A stretch of DNA of 64,000 bases from Ga0077527 sp964531455 (GTDB taxonomy: Bacteria > Pseudomonadota > Gammaproteobacteria > Burkholderiales > SG8-41), in NCBI GenBank assembly GCA_964531455.1, contig CAZHFZ010000014.1, positions 5,009-69,008 of the forward strand. The letters are read 5' to 3'. A program made the position numbers and the translations under genes. Positions 18,301-26,902 of this stretch are shown here, piece by piece (position 1 is the first letter of the stretch; the number at the start of each line of letters is the position of its first letter). The notes under the pieces are model-generated. The model was not told the DNA's origin and did no database searches. It worked only from the letters and a program-made list of their open reading frames with translations.

Positions 18301-19584
18301 ATGAGCGCAATCGTTGACGTAATCGGCAGGGAAATTCTGGATTCTCGAGGCAACCCAACGGTTGAGGCGGACGTGTTGCTTGAATCAGGCATTCTGGGTC
18401 GGGCTGCAGTACCTTCTGGGGCCTCCACGGGCAGTCGTGAAGCCATTGAGTTGCGGGACGGAGACAAGTCCCGCTACCTCGGCAAAGGCGTGATGCAGGC
18501 CGTTGAACATGTAAATACCGAGATCTGCGAAGCGGTGATTGGCGTAGATGCCACTGAACAGGCTTTCATCGATCAGACGCTGCTGGATCTGGATGGCACT
18601 GAAAACAAATCGCGTCTGGGTGCAAATGCGATGTTAGCGGTGTCGATGGCTATCGCGCGCGCTGCTGCGGAGGAGTCCGGACTGCCGCTGCATCGTTATC
18701 TCGGCGGTGCCGGTGCGATGGCGATGCCGGTGCCGATGATGAATGTGATCAATGGCGGTGCCCATGCTGACAACGGGCTAGACATGCAGGAATTCATGAT
18801 CGTTCCAGTCGGCGCGGTCAGTTTCCGTGAAGCACTGCGTTGTGGTGCCGAAGTGTTCCACACCTTGCGCAAGTTGCTGGCAGACCGCGGTCTGGCCACT
18901 GCAGTCGGCGACGAGGGCGGTTTTGCGCCACGGCTGCCAAAACATGAAGCGGCGATCCAGGTGATCCTTGAAGCCATCGAAGCTGCGGGTTATCGGCCGG
19001 GTGAAGATGTGGCGCTGGCACTGGACTGCGCAAGCTCCGAATTTTTTGATGATGGCGAATACACGCTGCGTTCCGAAGGTTTGACTCTGAAAGCACCGGA
19101 ATTCGCCGATTATCTGGCAGCATGGGTCGACAAGTATCCGATCATCAGTATCGAAGACGGAATGGCTGAAAACGATTGGGACGGCTGGAAAGTCCTGACC
19201 GACAAGCTCGGTAGCCGTGTACAGCTTGTGGGCGACGACCTGTTTGTGACCAACACCCAGTATTTGAAGCGTGGCATTGAACAGGGCATCGCCAATTCAA
19301 TCCTGATCAAGGTCAACCAGATCGGCACGCTGACTGAGACGCTTGCTGCCATTGAAATGGCCAAACGTGCGCGATACACCGCCGTCATTTCGCACCGTTC
19401 CGGCGAGACTGAAGACACGACGATTGCGGATATTGCCGTGGCCACCAACGCGATGCAGATCAAAACCGGCTCGCTGTCGCGCACGGATCGTCTGGCAAAA
19501 TACAACCAACTGCTCCGTATTGAAGAAGATCTGGGCGATACGGCCAGTTATCCCGGCCGTGGCGCGTTCTACCAGATCCGCTGA
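18301..19584 (+). CDS. eno: Enolase
   Basis: Interconverts 2-phosphoglycerate and PEP in glycolysis and gluconeogenesis; also an RNA degradosome partner in some bacteria. The 427 residues match the family. Typical motifs are EILDSRGNPTVE, AVPSGASTGSREA, NGGAHADNGLDMQEFM, SIEDGMAENDWDGW, LVGDDLFVTN, the catalytic-Lys region ILIKVNQIGTLTE and SHRSGETEDTTIAD. A small hairpin (CTGATC...GATCAG, 19581-19602) overlaps the stop and separates it from ftsB. Confidence 0.97.
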   Translation: MSAIVDVIGREILDSRGNPTVEADVLLESGILGRAAVPSGASTGSREAIELRDGDKSRYLGKGVMQAVEHVNTEICEAVIGVDATEQAFIDQTLLDLDGTENKSRLGANAMLAVSMAIARAAAEESGLPLHRYLGGAGAMAMPVPMMNVINGGAHADNGLDMQEFMIVPVGAVSFREALRCGAEVFHTLRKLLADRGLATAVGDEGGFAPRLPKHEAAIQVILEAIEAAGYRPGEDVALALDCASSEFFDDGEYTLRSEGLTLKAPEFADYLAAWVDKYPIISIEDGMAENDWDGWKVLTDKLGSRVQLVGDDLFVTNTQYLKRGIEQGIANSILIKVNQIGTLTETLAAIEMAKRARYTAVISHRSGETEDTTIADIAVATNAMQIKTGSLSRTDRLAKYNQLLRIEEDLGDTASYPGRGAFYQIR

Positions 19585-19617
19585 TCCCGCTTCTTCGATC
19601 AGCCGCGCACGCTGACC

Positions 19618-19941
19618 ATGCGGCTGCTCGCCATTGCCCTCGCGGCGCTTGTCCTGTTGATCCAGTATCCGTTGTGGCTGGGCAAGGGGGGGGTGCTCAG
19701 GGTATGGGAAATGGAACGGCAAATCGAGGTTCAGCGCGAGGTCAACGGAAAATTACAGATGCGCAACGCTGCGCTGGATGCCGAAGTCCGTGACCTCAAA
19801 CAGGCATTGGAAGCGGTTGAGGAGCGGGCTCGCAGCGAGCTGGGCATGATTCGCAAGGACGAGGTGTTTTTCCAGGTGCTTGAAGGTGATCCGGCAGCAG
19901 CCAAGCCGGTGACCCCTGTAGTGCCACCGACGGCCAAGTAA
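19618..19941 (+). CDS. ftsB: Cell division protein FtsB
   Basis: Bitopic divisome protein that forms a coiled-coil complex with FtsL and FtsQ and helps activate septal peptidoglycan synthesis. It has 107 residues: one N-terminal membrane segment (about 3-22, rich in Leu, Ala and Val), then the characteristic LGKGGVLRVWEME and a heptad coiled coil (about 35-75). The RSELGMIRKDEVFFQV motif and a Pro/Ala-rich tail end it. Position after eno is the standard context. Confidence 0.93.
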   Translation: MRLLAIALAALVLLIQYPLWLGKGGVLRVWEMERQIEVQREVNGKLQMRNAALDAEVRDLKQALEAVEERARSELGMIRKDEVFFQVLEGDPAAAKPVTPVVPPTAK

Positions 19942-19952
19942 CGGATTTTTCA

Positions 19953-20804
19953 ATGAGTGCAATGATTATCGACGGTACCGCGATCGCAAAAAAGGTCCTT
20001 GCGGAACAAAAAACGCTCGCCGCTGAGCTTGCTGCGGCGGGACGCCAGCCGGGGCTTGCCGTCATTCTGGTCGGCGATAACCCGGCTTCTGCGGTTTACG
20101 TTCGCAGCAAGGAGCGCGCCTGTCTCGAGGCTGGTGTTCTGACTTTTGATACCCGCCTGCCGACGACGACGACTGAAGCGGAATTGCTGATGCACGTCGA
20201 TTCATTGAATACCGATCCAAGGGTGCACGGTATTCTGGTGCAGTTGCCTTTACCCCCGCATATCAATGCAGTGAATGTTCTCCAGCGTATTGCTGTCGCA
20301 AAGGATGTAGACGGCTTCAATTGGCGCAATCTGGGCGCATTGCTGGATGGCCATGCCGCGCTTGCCCCCTGTACTCCTTCAGGCAGCATGATCTTGCTGG
20401 AGCGCTCGGGCGTGCCCATCGCCGGCCGTCACGCGGTTGTTCTCGGCCGCAGCAGCATCGTCGGAAAGCCGGCTGCTTTGATGCTGCTGGAGCGCAACGC
20501 TACAGTTACAGTTTGCCACTCACGCACCGCCGATCTGGCGGCGATGACCAGGCAGGCTGATATTCTGCTGTGCGCCATCGGCAAACCACGGATGATTACT
20601 GCCGACATGGTGAAACCAGGTGCCGCAGTAATTGACATCGGCATCAACCGCCTGCCGGATGGCAAGCTTTGTGGTGATGTCGACTTCGAATCGGTTCGTG
20701 AAGTGGCGGGGTGGATCACGCCCGTCCCCGGCGGAGTGGGTCCTATGACCGTTGCCATGGTCATTGCCAATGCCGTCAGAGCTGCAGGCCGTACGGCTGC
20801 CTGA
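19953..20804 (+). CDS. folD: Bifunctional methylenetetrahydrofolate dehydrogenase/cyclohydrolase FolD
   Basis: Interconverts 5,10-methylene-, methenyl- and 10-formyl-tetrahydrofolate with NADP. It has 283 residues. YVRSKERACLEAG contains the catalytic-Lys region (YxxxK pattern), followed by VQLPLP, KDVDGFNWRN, PCTPSGSM, the nucleotide-binding VLGRSSIVGKP and the C-terminal TPVPGGVGPMTVAML-like stretch. It starts 11 bases after ftsB. A weak hairpin (CCTTT/AAAGG) lies just after its stop. Confidence 0.95.
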   Translation: MSAMIIDGTAIAKKVLAEQKTLAAELAAAGRQPGLAVILVGDNPASAVYVRSKERACLEAGVLTFDTRLPTTTTEAELLMHVDSLNTDPRVHGILVQLPLPPHINAVNVLQRIAVAKDVDGFNWRNLGALLDGHAALAPCTPSGSMILLERSGVPIAGRHAVVLGRSSIVGKPAALMLLERNATVTVCHSRTADLAAMTRQADILLCAIGKPRMITADMVKPGAAVIDIGINRLPDGKLCGDVDFESVREVAGWITPVPGGVGPMTVAMVIANAVRAAGRTAA

Positions 20805-20942
20805 CCTTTTCTGAAAGGTATCCGGGGCGGCTTGAATTGCACCGGCTAAACCGGCATGCATTCCTCTGCACTATCGCGGTGCTGTGAATCCGGCTGCAAT
20901 TGCCGGGATGGATTATTAAGTAATTGATTATATTGAAGTAAT

Positions 20943-20965
20943 TGTGCCGCCTGGTACTTGGCACA
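20943..20965. promoter_or_regulatory. Inverted repeat ahead of the GntR gene, possible autoregulatory operator
   Basis: TGTGCC (20943-20948) and GGCACA (20960-20965) form a perfect 6-bp inverted repeat with an 11-base centre containing GGTACT. The same TGTGCC and GTACT words recur in the palindrome at 21865-21889, upstream of the flavoprotein gene. That is what a GntR regulator controlling itself and its neighbour would need. It overlaps a possible GTG start at 20944, arguing for the later start. Inference from pattern only. Confidence 0.35.
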
Positions 20966-21003
20966 GGTTCTGCATGGATGGTCTTGATTTCAGGCTATTC
21001 AGG

Positions 21004-21789
21004 ATGCCAACCATGCGTGCATTAACCACCGATCCGGACCAATTCGCTGCTGTAGCGGCCACGAACCCCGACACGCGCCGGATAACCTTGCATGAGCAGG
21101 TATTCAATCGCCTGCGTGAACGCATCCTGACCGGGGATTACGCCCCCCATCAGCAACTGCCGAGCGAGGCTTGTCTGATGCGCTCGTTTGATGTCAGCCG
21201 GGTCACTGTGCGGCAAGCGCTCAAGGATCTTGTCGCTGAGGGGCTTATTTACAGCCAGCAAGGCAAGGGAAGCTTTGTCAGCGCCCCCAGAGCAACCTAT
21301 AACCTCAGTGCGCTCCTCGGCTTTCATGAAGCCATGCAGGGCAAACCTTTTGCGGCGACTTCCCGGGTTTGCTCTTGCAGGGAGGTCGAGGCGCCAAAGG
21401 ATGTTGTTTCGGCCTTGCATCTGAAGCGCGGCGATGCAGTTCTGGAAGTCAAACGGGTACGCAGACTCGGATCCCGCCCGGTCTCCGTCGACCTGAGTTT
21501 TTTTCCCCTGGATGTTGGTGAGCGACTGCGGGGCGAAGATTTGACCCGGGACATCTTTCCTCTGCTTGAGGCACGTGGAATAGCCCTGGGGCGTTCACGA
21601 CTGTGGATTGAAGCCCGGCCTTGTCCTGCCGAGTTCGCTGCCGATCTTGCGATCCAGACCGGGGAGCCCGTGCTGCATCTGTCTCGTCTGACCAGCAGTG
21701 CACTGGAGCGACCGGTGGACTATGAGCATCTGTACTGCAGGGGAGACTCCTACCAGTACAAGGTCGAATTGCGTCGTCATCCTTACTGA
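21004..21789 (+). CDS. GntR-family transcriptional regulator, HutC type (UTRA domain)
   Basis: Ligand-responsive DNA-binding protein. The N-terminal winged helix (about residues 25-95 of 261) shows LHEQVFNRLRERILTGDY, LPSEACLMRSFDVSRVTVRQAL and GLIYSQQGKGSFV. A C-terminal UTRA domain (about 110-255) would bind an effector. The frame is open from a GTG at 20944, but that codon sits in an inverted repeat; ATG 21004 or 21013 is more likely. It precedes the flavoprotein operon in the same direction and probably controls it. The ligand is unknown and is presumably the compound imported or processed by the operon. Confidence 0.88.
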   Translation: MPTMRALTTDPDQFAAVAATNPDTRRITLHEQVFNRLRERILTGDYAPHQQLPSEACLMRSFDVSRVTVRQALKDLVAEGLIYSQQGKGSFVSAPRATYNLSALLGFHEAMQGKPFAATSRVCSCREVEAPKDVVSALHLKRGDAVLEVKRVRRLGSRPVSVDLSFFPLDVGERLRGEDLTRDIFPLLEARGIALGRSRLWIEARPCPAEFAADLAIQTGEPVLHLSRLTSSALERPVDYEHLYCRGDSYQYKVELRRHPY

Positions 21790-21864
21790 GCGCACCTTGC
21801 TGACGCGCCATTCTGGTGCATCAACCCAATCCATGCTCGTACGCAGCGCGGCCGAGTTAATACA

Positions 21865-21889
21865 AGTACTGTGCCCCGGACAGGGTACT
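21865..21889. promoter_or_regulatory. 25-base palindrome upstream of the flavoprotein operon, candidate GntR operator
   Basis: Outer arms AGTAC (21865-21869) and GTACT (21885-21889) are perfect. Nine of the 12 position pairs around the centre at 21877 are complementary. It shares TGTGCC and GTACT with the repeat at 20943. It lies 133 bases before the likely flavoprotein start, in the 233-base spacer that should hold the operon promoter. I found no clear -35/-10 pair there. Confidence 0.4.
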
Positions 21890-22022
21890 ACCCGTCAAGT
21901 TTCCTTCGCGCTGACTGTGCTTGTATCGTGGCACGGCGGTTGCTGTAACACCCTCAGGACAACACGCTCGCGACCTGCAAAGGGAGCCTGCACTGACTGA
22001 TGCAGCAAACCGGAGAATGCAC

Positions 22023-23762
22023 TTGAACATTCCTGAAACGATCACGATGGAAACCGATGTGCTGGTTGTCGGTGGCGGTACTGCCGGACCGATGGCGGCG
22101 GTCAAGGCCAAGGAAAAAAATCCGAAATTGCGGGTAATGCTGCTTGAAAAGGCCAACGTCAAGCGCAGTGGCGCGATTTCGATGGGTATGGATGGGCTCA
22201 ACAACGCCGTGCTTCCGGGGCATGCCACCCCCGAGCAATACACCAAGGAGATCACGGTCGCCAACGACGGCATCGTCAATCAAAAGACGGTTTATGCGTA
22301 TGCGCAAAACAGCGCACGCACCATAGACGAACTGGACCGCTGGGGCGTCAAATTCGAAAAAGACGAGACCGGCGATTATGCGGTGCGCAAAGTCCATCAC
22401 ATCGGCACCTATGTGCTGCCGATGCCTGAAGGGCACCACATGAAGAAAATCCTGTACCGGCAGCTCAAGCGGACGCGTGTCGAGGTCGTTAACCGGGTGG
22501 TTGCCACCAGGGTGATCACCGACAAACAGGGGCGCGCATCCGGACTGATGGGTTTCGATTGCAGGACCGGCCAATTCGTCGTGATCCGGGCCAAAACGGT
22601 GATTCTGTGCTGTGGAGCTGCCGGTCGCATTGGCCTGCCGACGTCGGGTTATCTCTTCGGCACCTACGAGAATCCGACCAATGCCGGCGACGGTTATGCG
22701 ATGGCGTACCACGCCGGTGCTGAACTGGCGAATCTTGAATGTTTCCAGATCAATCCCCTGATCAAGGATTACAACGGCCCGGCCTGCGCCTATGTCACGG
22801 GACCGTTCGGCGGTTATACGGCCAATTCCCATGGTGAACGCTTCATCGAGTGCGACTACTGGAGTGGCCAGATGATGTGGGAGTTCTACCGTGAACTCGA
22901 AGGTGGAAAGGGGCCTGTGTTCCTCAAACTTGATCATCTGGCCGAAGAAACCATCGCCAACATTGAGGTCATCCTGCACAGCAACGAACGTCCCAGCCGT
23001 GGCCGCTTCCACGACGGTCGTGGCACCAACTACCGGCAGAAAATGATCGAGATGCACATTTCGGAGATCGGTTTCTGCAGTGGTCACAGTGCATCCGGAG
23101 TCTGGGTCAACGAAAAGGCGGAAACCACGGTGCCGGGACTTTATTCGGCCGGAGATATGGCAAGCGTTCCGCATAACTACATGCTCGGTGCATTTACCTA
23201 TGGCTGGTTTGCCGGTGAAAACGCCGCGCAGTATTGCTCTGAGAATTCCCTGGGTGAGGTGGAAGAGGGGCAGATCGCAGCTGAAAAGGCACGAATCATG
23301 GCGCCGCTGGCCTGCAGTGACGGCATACCGCCCAACCAGCTGGAATACAAGTTAAGACGCATGGTCAACGATTACCTGCAGCCACCGAAAGTCACACGCA
23401 AGATGGAACTTGGTCTTGAACGTTTTGCGGAAATCGGTGAAGACATCAAAAACCTCAGCGCAGCCAATCCGCATGAACTGATGCGGGCAATGGAAGTTCA
23501 GCACATTCACGATTGCGCCAACATGGCCGCGCATGCATCACTGTTCCGCACTGAGAGTCGCTGGGGTCTGTATCACTACAGGGTGGATTTCCCGGAACGT
23601 AATGATGAAGAGTGGTTTACGCACTGCCATCTGCGCAAAACATCCGATGGACGCATGGAAAGCATCAAGCGTCCCGTTGAACCCTACATTCTGCCGCTCG
23701 ACGACGATGAGAAGACGGCTTACCAGCGTCTGCGCATCGTCAAAGATGCAGCACACGCCTGA
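22023..23762 (+). CDS. AprA-like FAD flavoprotein (fumarate reductase/adenylylsulfate reductase superfamily)
   Basis: Flavin oxidoreductase of the succinate dehydrogenase/fumarate reductase/AprA fold; substrate unknown. The N-terminal FAD motif is DVLVVGGGTAGPMAA, followed by EKANVKRSGAISMGMDGLNN, which resembles the AprA N terminus (EKA..RSGA..MG). The middle has AKTVILCCGAAGRIG and TNAGDGYAMAYHAGAELANLE; later come GLYSAGDMA and a helical C-terminal domain. The frame opens at 21921; GGAG at 22012-22015 is seven bases before TTG 22023 (MNIPETI, 579 residues) but only one base before ATG 22017, so TTG 22023 is favoured. The AprB-like ferredoxin follows by eight bases. True dissimilatory APS reductase is unlikely because no sat, qmo or dsr genes are nearby. 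Confidence 0.8.
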   Translation: MNIPETITMETDVLVVGGGTAGPMAAVKAKEKNPKLRVMLLEKANVKRSGAISMGMDGLNNAVLPGHATPEQYTKEITVANDGIVNQKTVYAYAQNSARTIDELDRWGVKFEKDETGDYAVRKVHHIGTYVLPMPEGHHMKKILYRQLKRTRVEVVNRVVATRVITDKQGRASGLMGFDCRTGQFVVIRAKTVILCCGAAGRIGLPTSGYLFGTYENPTNAGDGYAMAYHAGAELANLECFQINPLIKDYNGPACAYVTGPFGGYTANSHGERFIECDYWSGQMMWEFYRELEGGKGPVFLKLDHLAEETIANIEVILHSNERPSRGRFHDGRGTNYRQKMIEMHISEIGFCSGHSASGVWVNEKAETTVPGLYSAGDMASVPHNYMLGAFTYGWFAGENAAQYCSENSLGEVEEGQIAAEKARIMAPLACSDGIPPNQLEYKLRRMVNDYLQPPKVTRKMELGLERFAEIGEDIKNLSAANPHELMRAMEVQHIHDCANMAAHASLFRTESRWGLYHYRVDFPERNDEEWFTHCHLRKTSDGRMESIKRPVEPYILPLDDDEKTAYQRLRIVKDAAHA

Positions 23763-23770
23763 AAGGATTA

Positions 23771-24007
23771 ATGATGACTTACGCCGCTCAAAGAACCAGC
23801 GTTCCGGTCACTGTCGACGAGGACAAGTGCATTGCCCAAAAGGGTTGTACGGTTTGTGTCGATGTCTGTCCGCTTGATGTTCTTGCCATCGACCTGCTGA
23901 AGGGCAAGGCCTACATGAAATATGACGAATGCTGGTATTGCATGCCTTGCGAAACGGACTGTCCCACCGGGGCCGTTCAGGTCGATATCCCTTATCTGCT
24001 GCGATGA
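23771..24007 (+). CDS. AprB-like 2[4Fe-4S] ferredoxin, partner of the flavoprotein
   Basis: Small electron carrier of 78 residues with two cluster motifs: CIAQKGCTVCVDVCP (C-x5-C-x2-C-x3-CP) and CWYCMPCETDCP (C-x2-C-x2-C-x3-CP). The DECWYC..C...CP.GA pattern resembles the second cluster of adenylylsulfate reductase AprB, but the long C-terminal AprB tail is missing. AAAGGA precedes adjacent ATGs at 23771 and 23774. It is eight bases after the flavoprotein, so it is most likely its direct electron partner. Confidence 0.88.
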   Translation: MMTYAAQRTSVPVTVDEDKCIAQKGCTVCVDVCPLDVLAIDLLKGKAYMKYDECWYCMPCETDCPTGAVQVDIPYLLR

Positions 24008-24020
24008 TCAAGGGGAAATC

Positions 24021-24992
24021 ATGACAACCATGTCTGCTGCCGAATCCGCGCCTGGTGATTTGATGTCGAGACTTTCGGATTCCGATCCTGAAGTCAGGCG
24101 TATTGCGGTAATGGAGTTGCCGTATTGCGATGAGGACGATATTTTGCCTTTGCTGTTGACTGCAATGGCTGATGTAGATGCTTTGGTTCGTACTGAAGCG
24201 GCCAAGGCTGTCGAGGGATTCGAGGAACCTGATGCGGTAGCAGCATTGCTGGGCCTGCTGCACGACGAATCGGAAGATGCCCGTCGCGCAGCGGCAGACA
24301 CGCTATCCGAATTGAAGAGCGATGCCAACAGCGATCTGCTGTTGCAGCACATCAACGACAACGACCCTTTCGCCAAGTCGGCTGTGCTGCGCGCCTTGCG
24401 TCCTTTGCGTGCGGCAGCCAGTCTGGCACCTGCGCTTGCAGCCCTTGATCATCCGTCACCGCAGGTGAGAAGGGAGGCTACAGGAGTCCTGGGTTATTTG
24501 CGGAATGCAGGTTCGTTGGGTCCGCTTACCAGAGTTGCAATGAATGATCCTGATCCTGAAGTTCGCCGCATTGCCGTTGGCGCTCTGGGTTTTGCTTCTG
24601 ATGTCGAGGTGCTTCCGGCGTTGACTCACGCACTGAGGGACACCTCATGGCAGGTTCGCGAAGAGGCGGCTGGTACTCTCGGAAAGCTCAGGCTGACAGG
24701 CGCTGTCGAGCATCTGATCGCTGCAATGGAGGATCAATACTGGCAGGTGAGAATACGAGCCGCCCGCAGCCTTGGTCGACTGAAGGCAGTCAGTGCGCTG
24801 GACGTACTTACTGTTGCACTGAGCCATGAGATCAGCAACCTGCGCAAGGAAGCAGCGATCGCAATGGGCGAGATAGGCGATCTGCGTGCGATTCCGGCGC
24901 TGGAGGCGGCGTTGAAAGACCCGGACCCCGACGTGCGCAAGCTGACCCAGCTTGCACTGAAGAGTATCCAGTCCGCCAATGCAAATCGCTAA
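24021..24992 (+). CDS. HEAT-repeat (PBS-lyase type) protein
   Basis: About 323 residues, almost entirely helical repeats of roughly 31 residues. They are seen as DPDPEVRRIAVGALGF, DTSWQVREEAAGTLGKLR, DQYWQVRIRAARSLGRLK and DPDPDVRKLTQLALKSI, perhaps nine or ten units. Such proteins act as scaffolds, and some bind Fe-S or cofactor enzymes; no catalytic residues are visible. AAGGGGA upstream supports ATG 24021 over the longer frame from 23922, which would overlap the ferredoxin. Lying between two ferredoxin genes, it may organise the redox partners or help in their maturation (inference). Confidence 0.88.
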   Translation: MTTMSAAESAPGDLMSRLSDSDPEVRRIAVMELPYCDEDDILPLLLTAMADVDALVRTEAAKAVEGFEEPDAVAALLGLLHDESEDARRAAADTLSELKSDANSDLLLQHINDNDPFAKSAVLRALRPLRAAASLAPALAALDHPSPQVRREATGVLGYLRNAGSLGPLTRVAMNDPDPEVRRIAVGALGFASDVEVLPALTHALRDTSWQVREEAAGTLGKLRLTGAVEHLIAAMEDQYWQVRIRAARSLGRLKAVSALDVLTVALSHEISNLRKEAAIAMGEIGDLRAIPALEAALKDPDPDVRKLTQLALKSIQSANANR

Positions 24993-25003
24993 GGAGGGCT
25001 GAC

Positions 25004-25330
25004 ATGGCTTATATCGTCACCGAACCTTGTGTGAACTGCCGCTATACCGATTGCGTGGATGTCTGTCCGGTTGACTGTTTTCATATCGGCCCCAATTTTC
25101 TGGTGATTGACCCGGCAGTGTGCATTGATTGCACCCTGTGCGTTGATGAGTGTCCTGTTGAGGCGATCTGCGAAGCCTCTGAAGTGCCTGAAGGGCAGGA
25201 GCACTTTATTGAGCTCAACGCCCGGTATTCGGCGATTTGGCCGGTCATCACAGACAAACAAGAGCCTTTGCCTACTGCGGAGGAATGGGCTGCGATACCC
25301 AGCAAATTTGCCGAATTGAAAGAAGCATGA
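25004..25330 (+). CDS. fdxA: 7Fe ferredoxin (FdxA / Azotobacter FdI type)
   Basis: Electron carrier with one [3Fe-4S] and one [4Fe-4S] cluster. The 108 residues match the FdI layout: PCVNCRYTDCVDVCPVDCF, GPNFLVIDP, CIDCTLCVDECPVEAI and the conserved C-terminal extension with LNARYSAIWPVIT and PLPTAEEW. AAGGAGG lies just before the ATG. FdxA-type ferredoxins are common housekeeping genes, but this copy is embedded in the flavoprotein cassette, so a dedicated role is likely. Confidence 0.92.
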   Translation: MAYIVTEPCVNCRYTDCVDVCPVDCFHIGPNFLVIDPAVCIDCTLCVDECPVEAICEASEVPEGQEHFIELNARYSAIWPVITDKQEPLPTAEEWAAIPSKFAELKEA

Positions 25331-25442
25331 CCATGAGCCCGCTGATTAAAGGCAGGCCTGACAACAACACCCGAGCAACCGGAGGGGTTGAGGTTTCAAG
25401 CGATTGCAGCATTTTGAAGTCAATCATTTTCCGGGAGCGGCC

Positions 25443-26900
25443 ATGAACAGTATCAATCTGGAATCAGCGGTAAACAGGACGTGGATCATGCGTGCGGTGG
25501 CAATGTTACTGTGCCTCTCTGCTTTGGGCCTGGCATCTGCCGGCGCGAATGCACAGAAGGAAATCATCATCGGCATCGGTACCCAGCACACTACGACGAA
25601 TACCGTGACCGGTGGCATCGTCATCAAGGAACTGGGGTTGATGGAGAAATACCTGCCAAAAACAGGTCAATACAAGGACGTCAAGTTCAAGATTGACTGG
25701 CAGAATTTTACTTCTGGCCCGCCAATCACCAACGGCATGATGGCTGACAAGATCCATATCGGCATGATGGGCGACTATCCCTTGCTTGTGAATGGCGCCA
25801 CCGGCCAGCAGACCCGCAACGAAACGCAACTGGTAGCGATCATCGCCTACAACCAGTATGGCGGCGGTAACGGCATGGTGGTACACAAGGATTCGCCGTA
25901 TTACGAACTCGCCGATCTCAAAGGCAAAAACGTGTCTGTTCCTTTCGGTTCGGCGGCCCATGGCATGTTGCTGCAAGCCATGCAGGCGCGAGGATGGCCG
26001 GAAAATTTCTGGAATCTTGCCAGCCAGTCGCCTGAAGTCGGCACCACCAATCTTCAGGAAAAACGTATCGACGGCCACGCCAATTTTGTGCCGTTCATGG
26101 AACTTCTGCCCTACCGCGGATTCGCCCGCAAGATTTTCGACGGTGCTGAAACAAAAATACCGACCTTCCATGGCGTTGTCGTCCGCAAGGACTTCGGGCA
26201 GAACCATCCTGACATTGTTGTGGCCTACATCAAGGCACTGATGGAAGCCAATGACTGGGTGCGCAAGAATCCCAAACTCGCCGCTGAAAAAATTCAGGAA
26301 TGGACCAAGATCGACAAGGAAGTGGTGTATGTATTCCTCGGACCGGGCGGCATTCACACACTTGATCCGACAATCAAGCCGAAATGGCTGGAAACGATCA
26401 AAAGCGCCCACGGGGTTCTGGCCAAGCTGAATCGCATCAAGGACTTCAATGAACAGGCTTGGGTCAATGACATCTGGGTTCGTCAGGCGTTCAAGGAGCG
26501 TGGACTGGATTACGACAAGCAAAGAGCTTCTTACACAACGTATGACGTCAGTGGCAAGGATCCGGTATGCGGTGTGGCCATCACCAAACCACGCGAAGCC
26601 GGGCAGATCTGGATTGCTGGCGGTGACATTGTCAGCTTCAGTTCCCCGGCCTGTACACTGAGCGGCGTGAAAAAGTATCTGAAGGAAGGCAAGAAACTCG
26701 GTGCGATTTACCTTGTTGATCAGTCACTGGGTATCAAGATGTTCGCGGACAAGGCGTTTTACGCCATCGGCGGTAAAGATCCGAAAAAGCCGCAGATCGT
26801 ACCCTTCCTGCTGAAAAAAGATGCCGAAGCCCACGCTGCAAAAATCGGCGGAAAACTCGGGTCGTATGACGAGGCCCTGGCAGCGGCCAGCGGAGCCTGA
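25443..26900 (+). CDS. ABC transporter substrate-binding protein (NMT1/TauA type) fused to a NosL-like domain
   Basis: Periplasmic binding protein of the nitrate/sulfonate/taurine family. Start ATG 25443 follows GGGAG and gives 485 residues. An Arg-containing start and hydrophobic segment end in AGANAQ, a likely signal peptidase site. The binding domain (about 40-350) shows GIGTQHTTTNTVTGGIV and GMMGDYPLL. The C-terminal part (about 370-475) is extra: it has DPVCG (Cys376), SPAC (Cys404), AFYAIGGKDPKKPQIVPF and a closing GGKLGSYDEAL. These match the order of motifs in NosL copper-binding lipoproteins and related YHS-like domains. It is followed by permease and ATPase genes. Ligand unknown; two Cys suggest metal or redox chemistry. 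Confidence 0.82.
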   Translation: MNSINLESAVNRTWIMRAVAMLLCLSALGLASAGANAQKEIIIGIGTQHTTTNTVTGGIVIKELGLMEKYLPKTGQYKDVKFKIDWQNFTSGPPITNGMMADKIHIGMMGDYPLLVNGATGQQTRNETQLVAIIAYNQYGGGNGMVVHKDSPYYELADLKGKNVSVPFGSAAHGMLLQAMQARGWPENFWNLASQSPEVGTTNLQEKRIDGHANFVPFMELLPYRGFARKIFDGAETKIPTFHGVVVRKDFGQNHPDIVVAYIKALMEANDWVRKNPKLAAEKIQEWTKIDKEVVYVFLGPGGIHTLDPTIKPKWLETIKSAHGVLAKLNRIKDFNEQAWVNDIWVRQAFKERGLDYDKQRASYTTYDVSGKDPVCGVAITKPREAGQIWIAGGDIVSFSSPACTLSGVKKYLKEGKKLGAIYLVDQSLGIKMFADKAFYAIGGKDPKKPQIVPFLLKKDAEAHAAKIGGKLGSYDEALAAASGA

Positions 26901-26902
26901 AC

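Noticed and set aside
20944..21003. GTG at 20944 as the start of the GntR gene
   Set aside because: It lies inside an inverted repeat, and the added N-terminal residues do not look like part of a GntR domain.
22023..24007. Dissimilatory adenylylsulfate reductase aprBA
   Set aside because: The ferredoxin lacks the AprB tail and no sat, qmo or dsr genes are present; only superfamily resemblance is claimed.
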